Assembly: GCF_009827495.1 (NCBI RefSeq)
Contig: NZ_WTZA01000002.1
Coordinates: 561,894 to 625,893 of the forward strand
DNA length: 64,000 nt
Direction: 5' to 3'
Source: Tsuneonella aeria
GTDB taxonomy: Bacteria; Pseudomonadota; Alphaproteobacteria; Sphingomonadales; Sphingomonadaceae
Position numbers and translations under genes: made by a program. The notes under the pieces were generated by a model that had not been told where the DNA came from, did not search any database, and saw only the letters and a list, made by a program, of their open reading frames with translations. Shown here piece after piece: positions 25,053 through 32,840 of this stretch. The first letter of the stretch is position 1. Every line of letters begins with the position of its first letter.

Positions 25053-25577
25053 TCAGGCCAGGGCTGTCAGCAGCAGCCCCATTATGCGCACGTCGATCCC
25101 GACGCCGGCCTTGCGGCGGTCTTCAACGAAATCCGCAAGCTCGGCAAGGGGGACGCGGTGCACGGTGATGTCCTCGCCCTCCGTGCCGCCGCCGGGGCCG
25201 GTGCGGGTGAGTTCGCTCGCGCAGACGAGGGTGAAATGTTCGCTGACCATGCCGGGCGAGCTGTAATATTCGCCCGCGATGGAAAGCGATGCGGCGCGCC
25301 AGCCGGTCTCCTCCTCCAGTTCGCGCGCCGCGGCCGCCAGCACGTCTTCACCGGCGGTGTCGTCGAGATCGCCGACCAGCCCGGCGGGAAGCTCCAGGCA
25401 GGGCTTGCCGAGCGGGACGCGGTACTGCTCGACCAGCAGGATATGGCCATCGTCTATCGCCAGGATCGCGGCCGCGCGGATGCCGCGGGCGCGCCCGACG
25501 TATTCCCACCGGCCTTTCTGCTTCACGGTGATGAAGCGGCCCTGCCAGACGATATGTTCCGGCGCGTCCTGGTCCAT
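25053..25577 (-). CDS. NUDIX hydrolase, ADP-ribose pyrophosphatase-like
   Basis: Hydrolyses nucleoside diphosphates linked to another moiety, probably ADP-sugars. The product has 174 residues. The Nudix box is seen as ELPAGLVGD ... AAARELEEETGW, with the REx2EE core intact and an insertion between its Gly and Arg parts. The conserved YSSPGMVSEHFTL resembles ADP-ribose pyrophosphatases. ATG 25577 gives a normal start. Confidence 0.87.
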   Translation of the reverse strand: MDQDAPEHIVWQGRFITVKQKGRWEYVGRARGIRAAAILAIDDGHILLVEQYRVPLGKPCLELPAGLVGDLDDTAGEDVLAAAARELEEETGWRAASLSIAGEYYSSPGMVSEHFTLVCASELTRTGPGGGTEGEDITVHRVPLAELADFVEDRRKAGVGIDVRIMGLLLTALA

Positions 25578-25624
25578 GGGGGCTTTTCCTTTGAGCGGTG
25601 ACGGCGCCGCGCCATCGCCGACGA

Positions 25625-26299
25625 TCAGACTTCTATCAGACGGTCGGGCAGTTCGTTCACGTCATCGTCGCTGCGGGGGAAGTGTTCGGCCAGCACGTGG
25701 CCGACGTCGCTGGCCCCGGCGATCAGCCCTTCGGCGATGCGGCCTTCGCGGATGTGGGACAGCATGTCGGCCATTGCCCCGCCCCATACCTCGGCAGGTA
25801 CTTTCGAAGCGATCGCTTCGTCCGCGACGATCTCCGCGCGGTGTTCGCGCATGGAAAGATACAGCAGCACGCCGGTGCGCCCGTGAGTCCGGCGCTCCGC
25901 CCCCACCTTGAACTTGCGCACCGCGGCCTCGCGCACCCGGGCCTTCTTCACCGGGCCGGGGATCAGCGCGAAGCGGAGCGGCTGCCAGAACTGGATCGCC
26001 CATACCGCCAGGAATTTCAGGATCACTATCGCCAGCGCCAGCGACAGCACCGCCTGCGGATGCCACTGGTGGTTCCACCCGCCCAGCACGCGGTCCACGA
26101 TACCCAGGAAGAAATCGGGAAACAGCGTCAGGACCGCGAGCGCCGTGGTCGCCGCTGCGATCGCCCAGCCAAGCTGGATATCGCTGTATCCGTCCGACCG
26201 GTCGGCCAGGACGGTCACGATCTCGCCCGCGGTATGTTCTTCGGCCGCGGCGACCGCCGCGGAAATCCGCGCGTGCTGAGCCTCGTTCAGATATGCCAT
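25625..26299 (-). CDS. TPM-domain membrane protein (C-terminal TPM type)
   Basis: The product has 224 residues. ATG 26299 is chosen; the longer frame runs into the Gly-rich tail of the preceding gene. The N-terminal part has a TPM-like segment (HARISAAVAAAEEHTAGEI), then two hydrophobic stretches (AIAAATTALAVLTLFP and ALAIVILKFLAVWAIQF) and a soluble domain (GVLLYLSMREHRAEIVAD, AEGLIAGASDVG). It forms a three-gene set with the next TPM gene and lemA, a common arrangement in Gram-negatives that is linked to envelope quality control, though the exact role is unknown. Confidence 0.82.
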   Translation of the reverse strand: MAYLNEAQHARISAAVAAAEEHTAGEIVTVLADRSDGYSDIQLGWAIAAATTALAVLTLFPDFFLGIVDRVLGGWNHQWHPQAVLSLALAIVILKFLAVWAIQFWQPLRFALIPGPVKKARVREAAVRKFKVGAERRTHGRTGVLLYLSMREHRAEIVADEAIASKVPAEVWGGAMADMLSHIREGRIAEGLIAGASDVGHVLAEHFPRSDDDVNELPDRLIEV

Positions 26300-26312
26300 C
26301 AGGCGCCCCTGC

Positions 26313-27143
26313 CTACCATCCGCCGGATGCGCCGCCGCCGCCGAAGCTGCCGCCGCCGCCGGAGAACCCGCCGCCGCCGAAACCGCCGCCTCCGCCAAAG
26401 CCGCCGCCCCAGCCGCTGTTGCCCGATGCGCCGCGCGCGATCGCCTTGCCCGCTTCCCACAGGATGATGTCGCCGACCACGTTGCCGGTGACGGTGCCGT
26501 TGTACCGCTTGCCCCGGCGGGCCCCGCGAAACAGCGGCAGGATGAAGAACAGGAACAGGAAGCCGATCCAGATCAGGCCGCCGATGGGAAAGCCGCCATC
26601 GCGCTCGCTCGCCCGGGCTTCGGCCCGCTGCGCGACTTGCGCGGCTTCCTCTGCAGGCAATTCGAGCTGTTTTATTATCGCATCGGCCCCGTCAAGAATT
26701 CCTTTTGACATGTTTCCGTCACGGAAGCGGGGCAGGATCGTGTTCTGGACGATCAGCGTGGAATAGCCATCGGTCAGCACCGGCTCCAACCCGTAACCGA
26801 CCTCGATCCGCACCTTGCGATCGTTGGGCGCGACCAGGAGGATCACGCCGTCGTTGCGCTGTTCGTCGCCGATCCCCCACTCGCGCCCCAGGCGGTAACC
26901 ATAGTCGGCGATGTCGTAACCTTCGAGGCTGGGCACCGTCGCGACCACGAACTGCCGGTCGGTGCGCGCTTCGAATTGCGCGAGCTTGGCGTCGAGCGCG
27001 GCCTCCTCCGCGGGCGGCAGGATGTTCGCGGCGTCGGTCACCCGCCCGGCCAGCGCCGGGAACGTCTGCGCCGTGGCTGGCGACGCCATCAGCATCGCCA
27101 GCCACGCGAAACAGAGCGCAAGCGCGCGCACGCTTCGGCTCAA
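26313..27143 (-). CDS. TPM-domain protein with Gly-rich tail (YgcG-like)
   Basis: The product has 276 residues. The TTG at 27143 overlaps the lemA stop (TTGA); a GTG four codons later is also possible. A signal peptide (SPATAQ) is followed by a TPM domain (GRVTDAANILPPAEEAALDA, RNDGVILLVAPNDRKVRIE, GYGLEPVLTDGYS), a TM helix (GGLIWIGFLFLFFILPLF) and a Gly/Ser/Phe-rich C-terminus (about residues 238-276) typical of YgcG. It lies in operon with lemA upstream and another TPM gene downstream. Confidence 0.88.
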   Translation of the reverse strand: MSRSVRALALCFAWLAMLMASPATAQTFPALAGRVTDAANILPPAEEAALDAKLAQFEARTDRQFVVATVPSLEGYDIADYGYRLGREWGIGDEQRNDGVILLVAPNDRKVRIEVGYGLEPVLTDGYSTLIVQNTILPRFRDGNMSKGILDGADAIIKQLELPAEEAAQVAQRAEARASERDGGFPIGGLIWIGFLFLFFILPLFRGARRGKRYNGTVTGNVVGDIILWEAGKAIARGASGNSGWGGGFGGGGGFGGGGFSGGGGSFGGGGASGGW

Positions 27144-27817
27144 TTATTGACGGCGGTGGCCGTCGGCGCAGGCGCCGTATTGTCATTGGCACCGGCGGCC
27201 GGACGAGTAGCCGATCCGTTCGGCGTCATGTCGAGCGTGGGGGCGACTTCCGCACCGGGAGTCGTCGCCTGGTAGGGCACGATCGGTTTCGCACCATAGA
27301 TCACGTTCGCGCCGATCGCGCTCGGGAACGTGCGGATCTCGGTGTTATAGTCGCGCACCGCCTCGTTATAGTCGCGGATCGCGATGCGGACCTTGTTCTC
27401 GGTCCCTTCCAGCTGGCCCTGGAGCATCTGGTAATTGGTGATCGACTTCAGTTCGGGATAGGCTTCGAAGTTGGCGAGCAGGCGACCGAGGCCGCTGCTG
27501 AGCTGCGCCTGCGCCTGCTGGAATTCGGCCATCTTGGCAGGATCGGTCAGATCGTCGCCGCTTATCTGGACGCTGGTGGCGCGGGCACGCGCCTCGATCA
27601 CGTCGGTCAGGATGCCGCGCTCCTGCTCGGCCGCGCCGCGCGCGACTTCGGCGAGGTTGGGGACGAGGTTGGCGCGTTCCTGGAAGGCGGCCTCCACGTC
27701 GGCCCAGCGAGCCTTGGCGGTTTCTTCCTTGGTCGGGATCGAGTTGATCCCGCACGATGCGAGGCCGGCGGCGGCGAGCACGACGATCGCGGCGCGGCGG
27801 ATGGCGTTGAAGGTCAT
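27140..27817 (-). CDS. lemA: LemA family lipoprotein
   Basis: The product has 225 residues. ATG 27817 places a lipobox (VLAAAGLASC) at about residues 14-23. The LemA domain is a long helical bundle (VEAAFQERANLVPNLAEV, then IRDYNEAVRDYN, FPSAIGANVIYG). A Thr/Ala/Pro-rich tail of about 40 residues follows. LemA proteins are envelope-associated and usually coded beside TPM proteins, as here. The stop overlaps the TTG of the next gene. Confidence 0.92.
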   Translation of the reverse strand: MTFNAIRRAAIVVLAAAGLASCGINSIPTKEETAKARWADVEAAFQERANLVPNLAEVARGAAEQERGILTDVIEARARATSVQISGDDLTDPAKMAEFQQAQAQLSSGLGRLLANFEAYPELKSITNYQMLQGQLEGTENKVRIAIRDYNEAVRDYNTEIRTFPSAIGANVIYGAKPIVPYQATTPGAEVAPTLDMTPNGSATRPAAGANDNTAPAPTATAVNN

Positions 27818-27973
27818 CTTTTTCCGGTAACCCTTTGTGCAAGTCGCCGGAAGACCCGGCCTGTGTTGCCGGTCTAGCACACCCTAGCCGGGGTTCAAGG
27901 CGAATGGACGATTGACGCGCGCATCTTCCGGAAAGAAAACATGAGCCGGGTCGCTGAACATGAAGGGCAGTCT

Positions 27974-28399
27974 ATGCTTGCAGAATTCAGGGAATTCATC
28001 GCGCGGGGCAACGTGCTCGATCTCGCCGTTGCGGTGGTCATCGGCGCCGCGTTCGGCAGCATCGTCACTTCGCTGACAGAAGACGTCATCATGCCCGTTA
28101 TCGGCGCGGTGTTCGGTGGGCTCGACTTTGCGAACTACTTCATCCGGCTGGGCCCGATTCCGGCGGACTTCTCCGGAGACCCGACAAGCTATGCCGCGCT
28201 GAAGGCGGCGGGCGTGGCCATGATCGGATACGGCCAGTTCGTGACTGCCGCGGTCAACTTCCTGATCATCGCCTTCATCATCTTCCTGATCGTGAAGGCC
28301 GCCAACAAGGCGATGCGCAGGCAGCCCGATGCGCCCGCGGGACCGACCGAAGTCGAGCTCCTGGCCGAAATCCGCGACGAGCTTCGCCGTCGCACCTGA
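27974..28399 (+). CDS. mscL: Large-conductance mechanosensitive channel MscL
   Basis: Pentameric inner-membrane channel that opens under hypo-osmotic tension. The product has 141 residues. ATG 27974 is chosen to give the canonical N-terminus MLAEFREFIARGNVLDLA; an ATG at 27941 would add 11 residues. Two TM helices (VVIGAAFGSIVTSL and AAVNFLIIAFIIFLIVKAAN) flank a periplasmic loop, and a cytoplasmic helix ends the protein (EVELLAEIRDELRRR). Confidence 0.95.
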   Translation: MLAEFREFIARGNVLDLAVAVVIGAAFGSIVTSLTEDVIMPVIGAVFGGLDFANYFIRLGPIPADFSGDPTSYAALKAAGVAMIGYGQFVTAAVNFLIIAFIIFLIVKAANKAMRRQPDAPAGPTEVELLAEIRDELRRRT

Positions 28400-28430
28400 A
28401 GGGGGTGGCCCCGGCCGTTGCCGAAGTCAC

Positions 28431-28458
28431 TTCACATTCATGCGGCAATGCCTATATC
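28431..28458 (+). promoter_or_regulatory. Probable sigma-70 promoter of the tmRNA gene
   Basis: TTCACA (28431-28436), a 16-bp spacer and TATATC (28453-28458) form a reasonable housekeeping promoter. Transcription would begin near 28465, just before the acceptor half of tmRNA. It lies directly downstream of mscL. Confidence 0.5.
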
Positions 28459-28464
28459 GGGCGT

Positions 28465-28815
28465 TGCCGGCTTTCGGGCCGGCTATGGCGATAAAGTGCA
28501 GTGTGCAATAGGCGCAGCGGACCCGGGGGCAGTACCCGGCGGCTCCACCACTTTCCCCGGGCCAGGCCCGGGGGACATGACGGGGCCGAACCAGGATCGA
28601 CGTGTGTTGAAAAGCATTGTTTTCGCCCGGGCTGAGTAACCCGTTCAAGGCTCAAAACTCACAAGTGCCAACGACAACGAAGCACTTGCTCTCGCTGCGT
28701 AATCTGACGGCCTAACGGCCTGATCTTACAAGGACTTGAGCACGGTTCGGACCGAACCGGGTAACAGAATCGGAAACCGGGGGCCCGGGGGAGCCTAGCA
28801 ACAGAATCCCCCACC
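28465..28815 (+). ncRNA. ssrA: Permuted two-piece tmRNA
   Basis: tmRNA rescues stalled ribosomes and tags the nascent chain. The gene is circularly permuted, as in alphaproteobacteria. The acceptor half comes first, with a T-arm (ACCCGGGGGCAGTACCCGG) and the 3' end CGGCTCCACCA at 28540-28550. After a spacer the coding half starts GGGGCCG at 28582, which pairs with CGGCTCC to make the acceptor stem. The tag frame 28667-28702 reads ANDNEALALAA then TAA. Pseudoknot-like stems follow (GGTTCGG/CCGAACC at 28744-28758; GGGGG/CCCCC further on). The outer ends are approximate. Confidence 0.9.
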
Positions 28816-28840
28816 CTCGTGCACTGCCGGTCAGCACCCC

Positions 28841-29086
28841 TCAGCCGGGCTGCGGGCTCTCCGCGTCCCGGCGCTGGTTCTCGTAGCGGATGCAATCGAA
28901 GATCTTGGCCCCGGCCAGGAACACCGATCCCGTCGCCGCCAGAAACAGCAGCTTGCCGCCGAAACCGGGTATCTGTTCGAGATACGCCGAGCCGCGCTCC
29001 ACCGCGCCGAGAGCCAGCGCGAAGATGATCAGGCACGCTTCGAAGCGCGTCTTGATGACGAACAGGCGGCCGATTTTCTTCAGCAT
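28841..29086 (-). CDS. Small two-TM membrane protein, conserved hypothetical
   Basis: The product has 81 residues, starting at ATG 29086 after GTGAGAG. Two hydrophobic helices (ACLIIFALALGAVERG and LLFLAATGSVFLAGAKIF) flank a short loop, with a basic N-terminus (KKIGRLFVIKTRFE). I do not recognise a function. The upstream region holds a hairpin and TTAAC motifs. Confidence 0.65.
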   Translation of the reverse strand: MLKKIGRLFVIKTRFEACLIIFALALGAVERGSAYLEQIPGFGGKLLFLAATGSVFLAGAKIFDCIRYENQRRDAESPQPG

Positions 29087-29101
29087 AAGCTCTCACAATC
29101 C

Positions 29102-29210
29102 TTAACGTCATGAAGAGCAACAACCGTGCCAGTTGCACGGTTCCGCGTCTTACGAAGGTTAACGATGGTGAGAGTGTAAAACGCTCCGTCAGCGGGTCAA
29201 ACGCGTTAAC
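29102..29210. promoter_or_regulatory. Regulatory-looking spacer with TTAAC motifs and a perfect hairpin
   Basis: Three TTAAC words occur (29102-29106; 29158-29163 and 29205-29210 as GTTAAC). AACCGTGC and GCACGGTT (29122-29129, 29135-29142) form a perfect 8-bp stem with a 5-nt loop. TTAA-containing sites recall half-sites of the alphaproteobacterial cell-cycle regulator CtrA, but no full TTAA-N7-TTAA box is present. The hairpin may lie in the leader of the 81-residue membrane protein gene. Confidence 0.35.
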
Positions 29211-30450
29211 CGAGCTCGCTTAATCCGAGTGTTTCGAGAAGGGACAACCGCGCCGCCGTGACGCTGGCGGCGAGGGCCTCGCTGCCGATGTCGGAGGGGT
29301 CAATCTGTTCGGGCCATTCGCGCGCGATGACTGCCTCGATACGGTCCGCGCCGGCCGACTCGAGGAGAAACCGAGGGTCAATCGTTGCCGGGTCCGCCAC
29401 GACGCGCAGGCGCAGGCAGGCAGGGCCGCCCCCGTTTGCCATCGATTGCCGGACGTCCACCGGCCGGACCTGCCGGATCGGCCCGTTGCCGGCGAGCATT
29501 GCCGAGAGCCACTGCGAGACCGCGGGGCTTTCTACGCATTCCGTCGGCACGATCAGCGCCATCTCGCCTGCCGGCAGAGTGACGAGCTGCGCATTGAACA
29601 GGTAGGTGCGGATCGCCTCGGTCAGGGAGACGGCCGATGAGGGCACCTCCACGATCTCCAAGGCGGGAAATGCCGCGCGCATCGCTTCGTAGGCGGCCTC
29701 CTGGTTCGCGAAGGCTTCGGCATGCGTGAACAGGACCGGCCCGTTGGCGACGGCCACCACGTCGTTGTGGAACGCGCCGGCGGCGATGGCCGCAGGGTTC
29801 TGTTCGATGAAGACCGAGCGATCCGGGTCAAGCCCGTGGAGGCGGGCGACCGCACGGCTCGCCTGCTCGTGCTGGCGCGCAGGGAAGGCGCCACCGCTGC
29901 GGCCATAAACGAACACTTCCACCCCTGGCGCGTCGTGCCGCTCGGCCAGGCGCATGTGGTTGGCAGCGCCCTCGTCGCCGTAGCTCGGGGGCACCGGGTC
30001 GTGGAGTGCAAAGTGGGCCGTGTCCGCAAAAGCCACGGCGAGTTGGCGCGCAGTATCGGGCCACTCCTGAGCCCGGTGCGGCATGGTGACGAGGTTGGCA
30101 GGGGTGAGGTGGCAACGTCCGTCGGCGGTATCGGCTGAGGGGCTGACCGTGGCCGCGTTGGCCGTCCACATCGATGACGCCGACCACGCCGCGGCGGTGA
30201 GCGCCGGCTCCGCTCCCGCGTCTGCCCCAAGCCGCCGCAAGTATAAAGGGTTGGGCCGGGGCAATGGCACGAAAAATCCCTGCGCCAAACCCAGCGCCAG
30301 GTTGTGGCGCATCTTGGCAATCCCCTGCAACGCCGCCGCGCGCGGATAGCTGACGTCGCCGGCATGCCGGGTGGCGGCAAGGTTCCCGGTGCTCAGGCCC
30401 GCATAGTTGTGACTTGGTCCGACGATCCCGTCGAAATTGATCTCCTGCAC
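29206..30450 (-). CDS. astB: N-succinylarginine dihydrolase
   Basis: Second step of the arginine succinyltransferase pathway: succinylarginine to succinylornithine, CO2 and two ammonia. The product has 414 residues. The GTG at 30450 gives the family start QEINFDGIVGPSHNYAGLS two bases after astA; a GTG at 30471 would overlap astA. Conserved regions of the amidinotransferase fold include HDPVPPSYGDEGAANHMRL, GAFHNDVVAVANG and SMANGGGPACLRLRV with the catalytic Cys. Confidence 0.93.
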   Translation of the reverse strand: MQEINFDGIVGPSHNYAGLSTGNLAATRHAGDVSYPRAAALQGIAKMRHNLALGLAQGFFVPLPRPNPLYLRRLGADAGAEPALTAAAWSASSMWTANAATVSPSADTADGRCHLTPANLVTMPHRAQEWPDTARQLAVAFADTAHFALHDPVPPSYGDEGAANHMRLAERHDAPGVEVFVYGRSGGAFPARQHEQASRAVARLHGLDPDRSVFIEQNPAAIAAGAFHNDVVAVANGPVLFTHAEAFANQEAAYEAMRAAFPALEIVEVPSSAVSLTEAIRTYLFNAQLVTLPAGEMALIVPTECVESPAVSQWLSAMLAGNGPIRQVRPVDVRQSMANGGGPACLRLRVVADPATIDPRFLLESAGADRIEAVIAREWPEQIDPSDIGSEALAASVTAARLSLLETLGLSELG

Positions 30451-30452
30451 GG

Positions 30453-31469
30453 TCAACGCGGGACGCTCCACACCATGTCGCCTTCGCCCACTTCCAACAC
30501 GCCGGCGGAAATCCGGTCGATCTCCACCGTCCCGTCGGGCTGGATATCGCGCATGCCGAATGCGGCGCGAAACGTGCCCAACGCGCCTGTTGCGATGATC
30601 GCGCGTTCGCCGATGTCGAGGTTCGCGTGGGAAATCCGCGTGGGCCGGGCCTCGCGCACGGATTTCACGTCGCTGGTGCGGGCGGTCATCGTCGGGCCTC
30701 CATCGAAAATATCGACGTAGCCGTCGTGCCGGAATCCTTCTTCCTCCAGCATGCGCATCGCCGCACGGCCCGTGGGGTGCGGCATGCCAATCGCGGTGCG
30801 GGCCGATTCTTCCAACATCGCAATGTAAACCGGGTGCTTGGGCATAAGGTCCGCGATGAACTGGTTGCCGTTGATCGCGTTGAAATAGTCCGCTTCCTGA
30901 AAGGTCATGCCGAAGAAACGGCCGGCGACCCCGTCCCAGAATGGCGAACCGCCGCGTTCGTCGATGATGCCGCGCAGTTCCGCCAGAATGCGGTCGGCAA
31001 AGCGCGAACGGTGCATCGCTATGAACAGATAGCGGCTACGCGCGAGCAACAGGCCGAGCCCGCCGGCGCGTTCGCTGGGGTGGAGGAACAGGCCTCCGAC
31101 TTCGCTTGAGCCTTCGAGATCGGTGACCAGGCTCAACAGGTCGGCACGGACCGTGCGCTGCAATTCCTGCGATTGCTGGGTGAGCGTGGTGATGCGGTAG
31201 GAATAGAACGGCCAACGCTGGCCCACCTGGGTCATGACCTGGCAGGTGCCCCGCACTTCGCCGGTCGCGGTGTTCTCCAGCACCAGCACGAACTGTTCGT
31301 CGGCCACCCCCTCCTCGTCGCGCCGGAATGCGTCCTCCGCGCGCTCGAGCTTGGCGGCCAGGGAATTGCGGTCGGCCGGCAGATTGGTGAAGCCGCCGCC
31401 GGTCAGCTTGGCCATTTCGTAAAGCGGCTCGAGGTCGTCGGGGTGTGCGGCGCGCAGGCGAAACGTCAA
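30453..31469 (-). CDS. astA: Arginine N-succinyltransferase
   Basis: First step of the AST arginine catabolic pathway, succinyl-CoA plus arginine. The product has 338 residues, with an N-terminal GNAT-like region (FRLRAAHPDDLEPLYEMA), LFLHPSERAGGLGLLLARSR, and conserved blocks SPFWDGVAGRFFGMTFQEAD and GRAAMRMLEEEGFRHDGYVD. The TTG start overlaps the stop of the upstream hydrolase gene (TTGA). It is followed by astB. Confidence 0.94.
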   Translation of the reverse strand: MTFRLRAAHPDDLEPLYEMAKLTGGGFTNLPADRNSLAAKLERAEDAFRRDEEGVADEQFVLVLENTATGEVRGTCQVMTQVGQRWPFYSYRITTLTQQSQELQRTVRADLLSLVTDLEGSSEVGGLFLHPSERAGGLGLLLARSRYLFIAMHRSRFADRILAELRGIIDERGGSPFWDGVAGRFFGMTFQEADYFNAINGNQFIADLMPKHPVYIAMLEESARTAIGMPHPTGRAAMRMLEEEGFRHDGYVDIFDGGPTMTARTSDVKSVREARPTRISHANLDIGERAIIATGALGTFRAAFGMRDIQPDGTVEIDRISAGVLEVGEGDMVWSVPR

Positions 31470-32668
31470 GCAAGGTCTCCGGAAGCGAGGCGGGTGAGGA
31501 CGAGCGCCGAAAGCGCCGCGCGCTCGGCGAGGCTGGGTACGATCAGGAATTCATCGGGCGAATGGATCGCGCCGCCGCGTACGCCCATCGTGTCGACCAC
31601 CGGCACGCCGCAGGCGGCGATGTTGTTGCCGTCGCACACCCCGCCCGACGGCTGCCAGCCAATCTCCTGGCCCAGCTCCGCGCCACAATCGCGCACCAGG
31701 TCGAACAGCTTCTGCGCGCGGGCGTCGACGGGCTTCGGCGGGCGGGTGATGCCGCCATGGCTGCGCACCGACACTTCGTGCGCGGTTTCAATGTCGTGCA
31801 GCAGTGCACTGAAATCGCGCTGGAATTTCTCGGCTGCCTCGACAGACTTTGGCCGGATATTGAATCGCAACACGGCATGATCGGGCACCACGTTGTTGGC
31901 GGCCCCGCCTTCGATCCTGGCCGGGTTCACCGACAGGCCGGCGTGTCCCAGTGCCTTCAGCCGCACGGCGAGGTCGGCGGCGGCGACCAGCGCATTGCGC
32001 CCTTCGTCAGGGTTGCGCCCCGCGTGCGCCGAGCGACCGGTCACGACCACGCTGAAGTTGCCTGAACCACCACGCGCATGGGCCAGCGTGCCGTCGGGAA
32101 GGGCGCTGGGCTCATAGGTCAGCGCGGCGTGCTTGCCCCGGGCGAGATCGGCGATAAGCGCCGCGGAGGAAAGCGATCCGGTCTCCTCGTCAGAATTGAT
32201 CATCACGTCGTAACCGAGACGCGCTGCATCCTCCGTCTGCTCGAAGGCGAGGAGGGCATGCAGGATCGCCGCGATCCCGCCCTTCATGTCTGCCAGGCCG
32301 GGGCCGTTGAGCGTCTCGGCGTCGATCCAGCGCTGTTCCTGGAAGGGATGGTCCGCAGGAAATACGGTATCCATGTGCCCGGTCAGAAGCACGCGGCGCG
32401 CAGCATCGGGCCGGACGCGGAGGACCATGTGCGATCCGTGCGCGATCTCTCGCATGCTGCCGTCGGGGGCGATCGCCGTGACGGGCCGAGGGCGCACGTC
32501 GGCCAACGTGCCGGGCAAGTCGCTGAACGCGTCGGCCAGCATGTCCCATTGGCGCGACAACCCTTCGAGGTTGGCGGTTCCTGTATTGATCGCGCTCCAC
32601 GACCGGGTCTGCGCCAGCATGGCGTCGGCGTCGATTCCGTAGGCAATCCTGGCGGGAACACGTTTCAT
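31466..32668 (-). CDS. M20 family metallopeptidase/hydrolase at the head of the ast operon
   Basis: The product has 400 residues. ATG 32668 gives MKRVPARIAYGIDADAMLAQ. Dinuclear zinc site motifs of the M20 family are clear: LLTGHMDTVF (His, Asp), GPGLADMKGG (Asp), NSDEETGS (Glu-Glu), with the lid domain (HARGGSGNFSVVVTGRSAHAG) between. It resembles carboxypeptidase G2 / acetylornithine deacetylase-like hydrolases. Its position before astA and astB suggests hydrolysis of an arginine-pathway N-acyl intermediate, perhaps replacing AstE, but this is inference. Confidence 0.85.
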   Translation of the reverse strand: MKRVPARIAYGIDADAMLAQTRSWSAINTGTANLEGLSRQWDMLADAFSDLPGTLADVRPRPVTAIAPDGSMREIAHGSHMVLRVRPDAARRVLLTGHMDTVFPADHPFQEQRWIDAETLNGPGLADMKGGIAAILHALLAFEQTEDAARLGYDVMINSDEETGSLSSAALIADLARGKHAALTYEPSALPDGTLAHARGGSGNFSVVVTGRSAHAGRNPDEGRNALVAAADLAVRLKALGHAGLSVNPARIEGGAANNVVPDHAVLRFNIRPKSVEAAEKFQRDFSALLHDIETAHEVSVRSHGGITRPPKPVDARAQKLFDLVRDCGAELGQEIGWQPSGGVCDGNNIAACGVPVVDTMGVRGGAIHSPDEFLIVPSLAERAALSALVLTRLASGDLA

Positions 32669-32840
32669 CTGCAACCGCCTCCTAGCCGCGCGAGAGCCGG
32701 CCTCCAACCCCTGCCGGCTGCTGTTGCATCACGCGCGCGAGTTGGCCATAGGCGCAGCTCGCTTCCTCCCCGGACGATAGGCTAAACCACCGACGCGCGC
32801 CCGATCGTTGCGCGCCGGCCAGCAAGTGCGAGGGACTGAC

